Assembly: GCF_000224085.1 (NCBI RefSeq)
Contig: NC_015945.1
Location: forward strand, 3,650,501 to 3,714,500
Direction of reading: 5' to 3'
DNA: 64,000 nt
DNA from: Allomuricauda ruestringensis DSM 13258
GTDB lineage: Bacteria > Bacteroidota > Bacteroidia > Flavobacteriales > Flavobacteriaceae
Of the stretch, positions 1 to 6,903 are shown piece after piece. The position numbers and the translations under genes are program-made. The notes beneath the pieces are model-generated. The model was given only the letters and a program-made list of their open reading frames with translations, did not search any database and was not told where the DNA came from. The stretch's first letter is position 1, and every line of letters begins with the position of its first letter.

Positions 1-340
1 GCACTACGGCCAACATCACAATGGCCAAAATCCTATTAAAGGTTTCTCCATCTATGTCCACAGCAATATAGGCACCTATAATGGAACCTAAAAAGGCAGC
101 GATGCCCAAATACAGGTTAAAGGGAAAGGTTGAAACTCCCTTGCTTCGAAAGCCAGCCGTTCCAAGCGCGGTCTGTACCACTATGGCCACTCTGTTGGTA
201 CCATTGGCAACGGCGGGAGGCAATCCCAAAAAAATGAGAGTCGGCAAGGAAAGTAACGAACCACCTCCTGCCACGGTGTTTATAAATCCTACTGCAAAAC
301 CTACAGCCACCAAGAGCAAATAGTGGTACCATTCTAGCAT
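1..340 (-). CDS. TauE/SafE-family permease, N-terminal part (cut by window edge)
   Basis: The reading frame is open from an ATG at 340 to the left edge, giving 113 residues of the N-terminus. It begins with a hydrophobic helix and contains the pattern FAVGFINTVAGGGSLLSLP followed by GLPPAVANGTNRVA, which is characteristic of TauE/SafE (sulfite exporter family) inner-membrane permeases; a second hydrophobic helix follows. Members move small organic or sulfur anions, but the substrate cannot be told from this fragment. The gene reads away from the tRNA-Ser gene that follows. The start is chosen because it precedes the conserved first helix directly. Confidence 0.85.
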   Translation of the reverse strand, partial: MLEWYHYLLLVAVGFAVGFINTVAGGGSLLSLPTLIFLGLPPAVANGTNRVAIVVQTALGTAGFRSKGVSTFPFNLYLGIAAFLGSIIGAYIAVDIDGETFNRILAIVMLAVV

Positions 341-453
341 AACACAAAGGTATGACCATTGTTTTGAAAGACATACTGATTTTTACAAACTTTGAATCCA
401 GTTGGTGGTAAAATGATTTATGCCACGATTTAAACAATAATGCAAAAAGGTCT

Positions 454-483
454 TTTGGGATAACAAAAAGCTTTATATATTTG
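454..483 (+). promoter_or_regulatory. Promoter of tRNA-Ser
   Basis: A TTTG box (454-457) is followed after 18 bp by TATATTTG (476-483), matching the Bacteroidota primary sigma consensus TTTG / TAnnTTTG. The expected start of transcription falls a few bases before the tRNA gene at 494. Confidence 0.7.
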
Positions 484-493
484 CACCCGCTTA

Positions 494-578
494 GGAGGAA
501 TGGCAGAGTGGTCGAATGCGGCAGTCTTGAAAACTGTTGAGGGTCACACCTCCGGGGGTTCGAATCCCTCTTCCTCCG
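494..578 (+). tRNA. tRNA-Ser (anticodon UGA)
   Basis: The 7-bp acceptor stem GGAGGAA/TTCCTCC closes the gene. The anticodon loop CTTGAAA holds TGA, reading UCA codons. A long variable arm, typical of serine tRNAs, precedes the T-arm GGGGGTTCGAATCCC. The 3' CCA is not encoded. A tyrosine recombinase gene starts about 250 bp downstream, so this tRNA may be the attachment site of the island that follows, though I could not find a second copy of its 3' end. Confidence 0.95.
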
Positions 579-601
579 CTGAGAGACATCATCTCAAAAC
601 A

Positions 602-636
602 AAAAACCCTGTAAATTATTGATTTACAGGGTTTTT
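602..636 (+). terminator. Intrinsic terminator after tRNA-Ser
   Basis: A perfect 15-bp stem (602-616 with 622-636) contains ACCCTGTAAAT and its complement around a 5-nt loop. The A-run on one side and the T-run on the other make it work in both directions. It lies 24 bp after the tRNA and probably ends its transcript. Confidence 0.8.
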
Positions 637-830
637 CATTTTTTATGATATCAAATAATATCATTTGAAACTATATTAAAAAGTGCCACTTTCGGTGCCC
701 CCTCCAATCTTTGCAAAAAGGGGCACCTAATAACAATTAAAATGCTGTTAATCAGGTGTTTGTAATGTAAATTGTTTAATGTTTTTTTCCTAATTTCAAG
801 GCAAATAATGTTAAATTAGGTGTCTCTTTT

Positions 831-2060
831 ATGGTATCTCTTCTATTCTATCTCAGAAAATACAAAAAAGACCGCGTTGGCAGGTCAACTATTTATATCA
901 GAATCACGGTAAATGGAAGGCGTTCGGAATTCAGCACAGGTCGCAAAATTTATCCCAACACTTGGGATGCCACCAATGGAAAGGTATTGGGGTTCTCTCA
1001 AAAAGTTCGTCAACTGAATTCGCAATTAATGAAAATACGTACCGACCTATTTCGGCATGCGGACAAATTGAAAGACAAGGGCCGACCATTGACCGCTGTT
1101 TCCCTTAAGAACTCTTACCTAGGTGTGGATAAACCCTCAAAAATGTTATTGGAAATCTTTCAAGAGCACAATGAAAGGGTTGAAAAATTAGTTGGAAAAG
1201 ATTTTGCTCCTGGTACAGCAGAACGATACAAAACTGCAAAAAGCCATTTGGCCGAATATTTACAGAACGAGCTTCGAAAGAAAGATATTCCTGTCGTAGA
1301 TGTGGATCATTCCTTTATTTCAGGTTTCGAATATTATCTAAAGACAAAAAGAAAGTGCAGCCATAACACGGCAATCAAATATGTGGTGAACTTTAAAAAG
1401 ATTATAAGGATTGCTTATGCGAATGGTTGGATCAAAACAGACCCCTTTGCCAATTGGAAAGCCCGATTAAAAACTGTAGAACGGGAATTCCTGACTGATG
1501 AAGAGCTTCAACGACTAATGGATCATCCTTTTACAAATGAACGGTTGGAGCATGTAAGGGATTGTTTTGTTTTCTGTTGCTTTACCGGATTGGCCTATGC
1601 GGATGTAAAAAAACTGACACATGATGATTTTGTCATTGGAATTGATGGAGATCTTTGGATAAATACCAAACGTACCAAGACAAAGACCAAAAGCAACATT
1701 CCCGTACTTCCTACTGCATTGATGATTCTCGAAAAATACGAGCACAGTCCCTTACTTGCAGATAAAAAGGTGCTACCGGTATTGACCAATCAAAAAATGA
1801 ATGCCTATTTAAAGGAAATAGCGGACCTTAGTGGAATCAATAAACACCTGACCACTCATTTGGCCAGACACACCTTTGCCACCACTGTAACACTTTCAAA
1901 TGGAGTCTCTATCGAATCGGTAAGTAAAATGCTGGGGCATAAATCATTGCGCACCACTCAACATTACGCCAAGATTTTGAACAGAAAAGTCAGTGAGGAC
2001 ATGCAACTATTGAAAAAGAAGTTGAGCTTCCAAGAAAAAGTCAAGTCAAAAAATGCTTGA
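831..2060 (+). CDS. Tyrosine recombinase/integrase
   Basis: A full-length 409-residue site-specific recombinase. The N-terminus is an arm-binding domain (about residues 1-95, with the signature IYIRITVNGRRSEFSTGRK). A SAM-like core-binding domain spans about 105-200 and the catalytic domain about 215-395. The box HLARH near residue 341 supplies the H-x-x-R pair, LGHKS near 367 the second histidine and HYAKI near 379 the nucleophilic tyrosine. The place where the first catalytic arginine usually sits reads TGLAYADVKKL, with no arginine, as is common in Bacteroidota integrases. It follows tRNA-Ser and probably moved the island ending near 5 kb. It looks intact. Whether it is still active cannot be judged. 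Confidence 0.93.
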   Translation: MVSLLFYLRKYKKDRVGRSTIYIRITVNGRRSEFSTGRKIYPNTWDATNGKVLGFSQKVRQLNSQLMKIRTDLFRHADKLKDKGRPLTAVSLKNSYLGVDKPSKMLLEIFQEHNERVEKLVGKDFAPGTAERYKTAKSHLAEYLQNELRKKDIPVVDVDHSFISGFEYYLKTKRKCSHNTAIKYVVNFKKIIRIAYANGWIKTDPFANWKARLKTVEREFLTDEELQRLMDHPFTNERLEHVRDCFVFCCFTGLAYADVKKLTHDDFVIGIDGDLWINTKRTKTKTKSNIPVLPTALMILEKYEHSPLLADKKVLPVLTNQKMNAYLKEIADLSGINKHLTTHLARHTFATTVTLSNGVSIESVSKMLGHKSLRTTQHYAKILNRKVSEDMQLLKKKLSFQEKVKSKNA

Positions 2061-2608
2061 ATTATAGTAAGGGACATGTTCTTGTTCTGCTGTTATACGG
2101 ATTGGCCTTTGCGGATATTGAAAAGTTGATCGAAGATGATCTGGTCAAGGACATCAAGGGAAATAAATGGATCAAGACCAAAAGGAAAAAAACCAAGGTT
2201 TTGAGCAGCATTCCACTATTGAGCATTCCAGAGGCCATTATCGACAAGTATAAGGAACATCCTAGGGTAGTAGCAAAAGGGACCCTGCTCCCTGTTTACA
2301 CCAATCAACGTACCAACTTTTATTTGAAAGAAATTGCTGCTGGCTGTAAGATCAATAAAGCACTGACAACACACTTGGCCAAACATACATTTGCAACAAC
2401 CGTCACGCTGTCAAATTGGGTACCCATTGAGACGGTCAGTAAAATGCTTGGGCATACTTCTTTGAAAACAACCCAAATCTATGCCAAGGTCTTGGACAGT
2501 AAAATTTCGGATGATATGGAAAAATTGAAAAATGACCCCGCTCTGTTGGAGTTTGCCAAATCCATTTTATACAATTCTTGGGTTGTCCCTGACCCGTTCA
2601 TTGGATAA
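2061..2608 (+). pseudogene. Broken paralogue of the integrase catalytic domain
   Basis: Directly after the stop of the integrase, the next frame codes for a second copy of only the catalytic domain, from a YGLAFADIEKL motif to an LGHTS box and the tyrosine of IYAKVL. It parallels residues from about 245 onward of the upstream integrase but is clearly diverged. It lacks both N-terminal domains and has no ATG at its beginning; only a TTG overlapping the upstream stop is available. The H-x-x-R box reads HLAKH, so the second catalytic arginine is replaced by lysine. It is best read as the remnant of another integrase brought next to the first by recombination. A separate functional role seems unlikely. 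Confidence 0.8.
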
Positions 2609-2614
2609 TCGGTG

Positions 2615-2785
2615 CATATTTCGGAACTGAAATCACTTGAGGTTAATGGTCTGGTCAGCCACAATGTCCTGGTCGATGAATTCCCCGTGGTTGTGGAGTA
2701 TGTCCTGACGAACTATAGCGACTCGTTGTTGGAAATATTGGACACCAGAAAAGGATTATTAAAAAAGTCGAGGTGGCAGACTTAG
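2615..2785 (+). pseudogene. Fragment of an HxlR-type winged-helix regulator
   Basis: About 56 codons without a start encode ISELKSLEVNGLVS and then VVVEYVLTNYSDSLLEIL, ending at a TAG. This resembles the recognition helix, wing and C-terminal helix of HxlR-family transcription factors, where the common form is LRELEADGLI followed by PPRVEYSLT. The N-terminal half is missing and no start precedes it. The match is by motif recognition only, and the fragment is probably debris of island rearrangement. Confidence 0.55.
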
Positions 2786-2978
2786 CCACACACTTATAAC
2801 ACTTTGTTAATCATTAATTTATGACAATTTCAAAAATCATGCACACCTGATTGCACAACAAAATCAAAAAAAGAGCTTTTGAAATAAGATTTGCCCTCAT
2901 TTCATGATATAAAATTATAGAAAGAATCAATAGGAATTAACTATCCTCCCAAAAAACTGCTGAGCCTTAACATCGGCA

Positions 2979-3902
2979 TCAAAACAATTTCAATCTCGAC
3001 TCCAATAGATTTAGATATTTCTCTTTCATTTCATCCGAAAGAAAAGAAACTGCTATCAACTCCTTCCATTTTGGAGTTGCCTGATACATGTCCCCAAGAA
3101 TCACTTCAATTATTCTATCATTCAATTGTAATCGCTCTTTCGCATAATAACCAATAAAATCCGATGCTATGAAATTGCTTTTTTTTCCTTTTAAGGTCAA
3201 TGCGATTTCTTCTTCTGGATTTTTAATGGAAATTGTGGAATTCAATAGATCATAGGCTGGTGCCAAGGTGGTTTTTCCGTTTTTTGTAATCAAGGAAAAG
3301 TTTTTTAAATGCATATCCTCATTTCCAGTTACATAACAGAAAATTATCCTTTTAAAAAAATCAGCCTTTTCAACAACGGGAAATGAACAAAACTCATCAA
3401 CAACGGGAACTACTCTTTCCATGGTAAAGCGGTATTTGGTATCCCTCGTATTTCCCGTTAATTGTGCAAAATCCTCCACAGCGTATTTCTTTCCCTTGCC
3501 ATAACGATCGAAACGTTTTATAAAATACGAGAGACTGCCATCCTTGGCATATACCATCCCATGAAATGGAACATTCAAGCCATAGGCTTTAGCCATGCGC
3601 ATGGTCAGGTCCTCATTTTCGGGCAACTGGGGAAATAAATCATTTTGCGGTTTTATGATGTAGGTTCCGAATTGATCTACAATTTTAAATTCCTGGTCAA
3701 CCACGGAAACAGTTGCACTTAATTTAGGTTGTACCCCTTGGATGGATAGTTTCTTGGCCCTATTTGCTGATTCCCGTCTCAATTCGGCTGCTGAATAGGG
3801 TAAATCCTTCAGATCGGTTAATTTGGGTGCAATCATTTTTAGTCCTCTCCCACTGTATTTCGCCGTACCGCACAGTTCGTATGTGATTGGGCACCTATTC
3901 AT
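2979..3902 (-). CDS. hipT: HipT-like serine/threonine kinase toxin
   Basis: A 307-residue protein equal to the kinase core of HipA without its N-terminal subdomain. The glycine-rich loop reads LSIQGVQPKLS (from about residue 52), matching the autophosphorylated loop of HipA/HipT toxins. The catalytic loop is GNEDMHLKNFSL near residue 205, and the metal-binding aspartate lies in APAYDLLN. Known family members phosphorylate aminoacyl-tRNA synthetases (HipA: GltX; E. coli HipT: TrpS); the target here is unknown. Its ATG overlaps the end of the hipS-like gene by 8 bp, so the three genes are probably co-translated. E. coli HipT has an SIS motif in this loop, while this one reads SIQ, so only the first serine is kept. 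Confidence 0.88.
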   Translation of the reverse strand: MNRCPITYELCGTAKYSGRGLKMIAPKLTDLKDLPYSAAELRRESANRAKKLSIQGVQPKLSATVSVVDQEFKIVDQFGTYIIKPQNDLFPQLPENEDLTMRMAKAYGLNVPFHGMVYAKDGSLSYFIKRFDRYGKGKKYAVEDFAQLTGNTRDTKYRFTMERVVPVVDEFCSFPVVEKADFFKRIIFCYVTGNEDMHLKNFSLITKNGKTTLAPAYDLLNSTISIKNPEEEIALTLKGKKSNFIASDFIGYYAKERLQLNDRIIEVILGDMYQATPKWKELIAVSFLSDEMKEKYLNLLESRLKLF

Positions 3903-4212
3903 CCTCCATTGGTTTTACGGTTATTGCACCAACCAGATCAGCACCTGTCGCCATTAATTGTGAGAAATAATCCTTTTGATCAATTTTTACAATCCTCAAT
4001 AGCCCCTGCAACATTACACCCTCAGGCAACAAACCTTCAAAAAAGGGGGGGAATGATTTAAAACTGTATTTTTTCTGGCTTACTGGCATGGTCAATGAGA
4101 TAGAATCTCCATCATAATCTTCATCATAATCAAAATGATATTCATTTGGAGAAACTTCGGTAAGTACTCCTGCTCTTTTGCCATGGGTATATACAACTGC
4201 CTTTCTCATCAT
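3895..4212 (-). CDS. hipS: HipS-like small protein (HipA N-terminal subdomain as a separate gene)
   Basis: The 105 residues match the N-terminal domain of HipA (HipA_N / couple_hipA), with YTHGKRAGVL at the start, then FPPFFEGLLPEGVMLQGLL, and a C-terminal GADLVGAITV segment. In classical HipBA this is part of the kinase. In the tripartite HipBST system of enteropathogenic E. coli the same domain is a free protein, HipS, that neutralises the kinase HipT. Gene order and size here (71, 105 and 307 residues) follow HipB-HipS-HipT. It overlaps the hipB stop by 4 bp (ATGA) and the hipT start by 8 bp. That it acts as the antitoxin is inferred from this layout. Confidence 0.85.
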   Translation of the reverse strand: MMRKAVVYTHGKRAGVLTEVSPNEYHFDYDEDYDGDSISLTMPVSQKKYSFKSFPPFFEGLLPEGVMLQGLLRIVKIDQKDYFSQLMATGADLVGAITVKPMEDE

Positions 4213-4424
4213 TGTTCAGTTGTCAATGGACTTGTAAATTCCACTTTTATATTTAAAACCTCGAGCACTGCTAAAAGATTGTTCCAACGAACAGTCTCTT
4301 TATCTTTTTCAATATCAAAAACGGTGGTTTTCCCAACTCCAGCCAAATTGGCCAATTCAAGCTGTGTAAGCCCTGCTTTCTTACGATGGTCCTTTACCAT
4401 AGAACCTAAACTAAAATTATTCAT
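4209..4424 (-). CDS. hipB: HipB-like Xre-family DNA-binding protein
   Basis: A 71-residue protein made almost entirely of a helix-turn-helix domain (MVKDHRKKAGLTQLELANLA, then GVGKTTVFDIEKDKE), as in HipB autorepressors. It is the first gene of the operon and should bind the repeated TTTAC-N10-GTAAA sites just upstream. In HipBA it also holds the toxin; in HipBST it helps form the repressor complex while HipS does the neutralising. The ATG at 4424 is supported by the conserved N-terminal helix starting within ten residues. Confidence 0.87.
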   Translation of the reverse strand: MNNFSLGSMVKDHRKKAGLTQLELANLAGVGKTTVFDIEKDKETVRWNNLLAVLEVLNIKVEFTSPLTTEQ

Positions 4425-4425
4425 T

Positions 4426-4445
4426 TTTACCGTTTTAGCAGTAAA
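4426..4445. promoter_or_regulatory. HipB operator-like repeat 1
   Basis: TTTAC-CGTTTTAGCA-GTAAA, an inverted repeat with 10-bp spacing, lies directly against the hipB start codon, where it would overlap the ribosome-binding region and early transcript. It is the first of three similar sites spaced about 70 bp apart. Binding by HipB is inferred. Confidence 0.6.
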
Positions 4446-4495
4446 TATAGGTTATTTACTATTACAGGGCGCATAAAAAAATGTAAAAACTCCAA

Positions 4496-4517
4496 TTTTA
4501 CCGCCATAACAGTAAAA
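4496..4517. promoter_or_regulatory. HipB operator-like repeat 2
   Basis: TTTTAC-CGCCATAACA-GTAAAA is the most symmetrical of the three arms and keeps the same 10-bp spacing. It lies about 70 bp from repeat 1, where a promoter would be expected. Confidence 0.6.
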
Positions 4518-4568
4518 TATATCATTCACACTTGAAAAATTGAATGATAATCAAAAAGGCGTATTGAA

Positions 4569-4586
4569 TTACCGTTATAACGATAA
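4569..4586. promoter_or_regulatory. HipB operator-like repeat 3
   Basis: TTACCGTTATAACGATAA has a perfectly palindromic core (CGTTATAACG) and shares the TTACCG...TAACnnTAA pattern of repeats 1 and 2. It lies about 73 bp beyond repeat 2, furthest from the operon. Confidence 0.5.
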
Positions 4587-4676
4587 AATTATGAATCTGA
4601 ACTGGACCGGTCCAAAGTTAGGTCATAGTTTCAACTTTTGAATTTGATGCTCTTTCCTTCTTTTGAGTGCAAAAAA

Positions 4677-4712
4677 CGGGCATGGTATACCACTTTCGCC
4701 GGAAAAAGTGAG
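4677..4712 (-). repeat. Possible insertion-sequence end relic
   Basis: The minus-strand sequence containing TCCGGCGAAAGTGGTATACC matches the segment at 59053-59089 at about 31 of 37 aligned positions with one gap. The pattern resembles the terminal repeats of IS21-type elements in Bacteroidota, where GTGGTATAC and TCCGG blocks recur. No transposase lies beside it. The 100 bp to its right contain further AGTGG blocks, which may be diverged copies. The IS21 assignment is from memory of the pattern. Confidence 0.4.
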
Positions 4713-4834
4713 CATAGTTAAATTACCAATAAGTCATTGACTCACATTCATTTACAGTAGAATAAAAAGTGGCTCAAACTTTCCGTTTTAGTGGTTCTCA
4801 TAATCCGTCCCATCCAGTTCAATGCCCTAATCCT

Positions 4835-5017
4835 CTATGAACCTCCCCTGCCCCGGTTCCGTGAATTGTCCCACACTTTGGAGGGAAAGCTTCTTTTAAG
4901 GCTGATCTCGGCCCGTTTTCCGTTGACGGTGATTTGAGCATAAATGCTCAATTTTTCAAGGTTGTTGGAAGTATCTCTTGTGAAGAGAACGACCTTTAAA
5001 ATGTTGGAATTTAACAT
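4835..5017 (-). pseudogene. Integrase N-terminal relic (arm-binding domain)
   Basis: Sixty codons give LSIYAQITVNGKRAEISLKR followed by FPSKVWDNSRNRGRG, which lines up with the arm-binding domain of the intact integrase (IYIRITVNGRRSEFSTGRK then IYPNTWD). The frame stops directly after this domain and nothing recognisable as core or catalytic domain follows. It lies on the opposite strand from the intact integrase, so the island carries remains of at least three integrase genes. Confidence 0.75.
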
Positions 5018-5387
5018 GATACTTAAACAAAACAGGTTTGCAAACCACCTATTAACAGCGTCAAACTGTAGCTAAATTATGTACAAGGAACGTACCGAAC
5101 CATTCATCGAACTCTACACCTTTTATATGGTTTTATTTAATATCAGATGAATGCATAAAAAACAAGAAGCGCTGTAAATCAGTCAGTTGACAGTGCTTTG
5201 ATACCACCTATTTAGTGGTTCGTCGGGTTGATAGGTTGTGCCGCCCAATTTTAATTGATTGTTATCCAGTATTTTATACTTTTAGTTCTAAAACAGGGCA
5301 TCCCATGGAACATCTTCGTGTAAATTTTGAAATTTCCTAGTATAAATACAACAAATCGAAGTTGCTAATTATCAACTGTATTCCAAT
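5018..5387. other. Intergenic region, no gene seen
   Basis: About 370 bp at the presumed right edge of the island. It contains a short inverted repeat ACCACCTATTTAGTGGT (near 5205) but no convincing frame, tRNA or copy of the tRNA-Ser 3' end. The last 40 bp are the downstream flank of the SLC13 gene. Confidence 0.4.
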
Positions 5388-6824
5388 TTAGACAAAATCC
5401 ATAATTATCGGTAGAAAAAAATAAACAGCTGAGGCCATTAATACAATCGATAAAATATTCATTAAAAAACCGGTGCGAACCATATCCGGTATACGTAGAT
5501 ATCCAGACCCAAAAACCACGGCATTGGGCGGTGTGGCCACCGGCAGCATAAAAGCACACGAAGCTGCCGAGGTACATGCCACCATCAATAAATATGGATT
5601 AATGCTCAAGGTAAGTGCCAATGGTGCCAACACAGGAAGCATCATTGCGGTTGTGGCCAAATTGGATGTTACCTCAGTTAAAAAATTGACGCAGGTAATG
5701 ACCAGCAACAACAATACAAAAAGGGGCAGTCCATCAAAAAATGTCATTTGCCCTCCGAGATAGGTTGCCAGACCAGTGTCTTGAAAACCTTTGGCTATGG
5801 CTATTCCGCCTCCAAACAAGAGGATAATCCCCCAAGGTATCCGAACTGCTTCGTTCCATTTTATAAGTGGTTCACCAGACCTGTTCGCAGGAATGATAAA
5901 AAGAACAATGGCCGATGCAATCGCAATTATGGTGTCATCAATATTTGGAATGAACTTCTGCAGCAAAAAAGATCGGGTTATCCAGCAAAAAGCTGTTAGT
6001 ACGAAAACAAATAGCACCGTTTTTTCTTCCCTACCCATGGGTCCCAATTCCTTTAATAATCTATCTATTTCTTGTTTCCCTCCAGGAAAACGTCCCTTCT
6101 CCATCGGATATGCGAGCCTTGTCAGGTACAACCATGCCAACACCAATAATACCGATGCAACTGGAAAACCAAATTTCATCCATTGCCAAAAGCTTATGTC
6201 CACACCATATGTTTTTTGAACGAATCCGGCAAATACCAAATTTGGAGGCGTTCCAATCAATGTGGCAATACCTCCAATAGATGCGGCATAGGCAATGGCC
6301 AACATCAATAATTTACTGAAAACTTTGTTTTCATCTTCTGGTGTATCCGGATTATCCTTGAGTTGTTTGACTATGGAAATTGCCATGGGCAATACCATTA
6401 CTGTAGTTGCGGTATTGGAGATCCACATGGAAAGAAAGGCAGTGGCCACCATAAACCCCAGGACTATCGTATACATATTTGTGCCTATGGTCTTAATGAT
6501 CTGAAGGGCTATTCTTTTGTGGAGGTTCCATTTTTCTATGGCCATGGCCAACATAAAGCCCCCCATGTACAGAAATACATACTTATGACCATAACTTGCC
6601 GTGGTGTCTCCCAAGGGTATCGTGTCCATTAATGGAAAAATAATTATGGGAAGCAGTGCGGTCACCGCTATGGGAAGCACCTCGAACACCCACCAAACAC
6701 CAATCCATACAGTGGCTGCCAATATGTCCCTTCCTTCCTCGGACAGGTCTTCCCCATTAAAAAAGAAATGAATCAAAACAAATAGAAGAGGGCCCAATAC
6801 AGCACCAAATCGCTTGTACGACAT
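5388..6824 (-). CDS. SLC13/DASS-family sodium-coupled anion transporter
   Basis: A 478-residue inner-membrane protein with many hydrophobic helices. It carries both hallmark SNT motifs of the DASS family: ISNTATTVMVLP in the N-terminal half and TEVTSNLATTAMMLP in the C-terminal half. The family takes up dicarboxylates, citrate or sulfate with sodium. It is the last gene of PUL 1 and is set off from the lyase-like gene by about 80 bp that hold a terminator-like hairpin, so it may be expressed at a lower level. In this context it could import a carboxylated product or sulfate released from the glycan; this is a guess from position. Confidence 0.88.
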   Translation of the reverse strand: MSYKRFGAVLGPLLFVLIHFFFNGEDLSEEGRDILAATVWIGVWWVFEVLPIAVTALLPIIIFPLMDTIPLGDTTASYGHKYVFLYMGGFMLAMAIEKWNLHKRIALQIIKTIGTNMYTIVLGFMVATAFLSMWISNTATTVMVLPMAISIVKQLKDNPDTPEDENKVFSKLLMLAIAYAASIGGIATLIGTPPNLVFAGFVQKTYGVDISFWQWMKFGFPVASVLLVLAWLYLTRLAYPMEKGRFPGGKQEIDRLLKELGPMGREEKTVLFVFVLTAFCWITRSFLLQKFIPNIDDTIIAIASAIVLFIIPANRSGEPLIKWNEAVRIPWGIILLFGGGIAIAKGFQDTGLATYLGGQMTFFDGLPLFVLLLLVITCVNFLTEVTSNLATTAMMLPVLAPLALTLSINPYLLMVACTSAASCAFMLPVATPPNAVVFGSGYLRIPDMVRTGFLMNILSIVLMASAVYFFLPIIMDFV

Positions 6825-6852
6825 GTTTTAGTTATTTAGTTATGTACTAGAA

Positions 6853-6887
6853 AAAAGGGCGGTGGCCAAAGGCTACCCCCCCCCTTT
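6853..6887 (-). terminator. Hairpin between lyase-like gene and SLC13 gene
   Basis: On the minus strand GGTAGCC-TTT-GGCCACC is flanked by AAAGGG and GCCC, with TTTTTT directly after. One flank is a run of nine G (nine C on the plus strand). It looks like an intrinsic terminator or attenuator inside the PUL 1 transcript, leaving the SLC13 gene partly uncoupled. Confidence 0.5.
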
Positions 6888-6903
6888 GGTAAGTGACCTA
6901 GAT

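Noticed and set aside
579..5387. A second copy of the tRNA-Ser 3' end as the right attachment site of the island
   Set aside because: I compared the last 20 bases of the tRNA with the gaps up to 5.4 kb by eye and found no convincing repeat. The island edge remains undefined.
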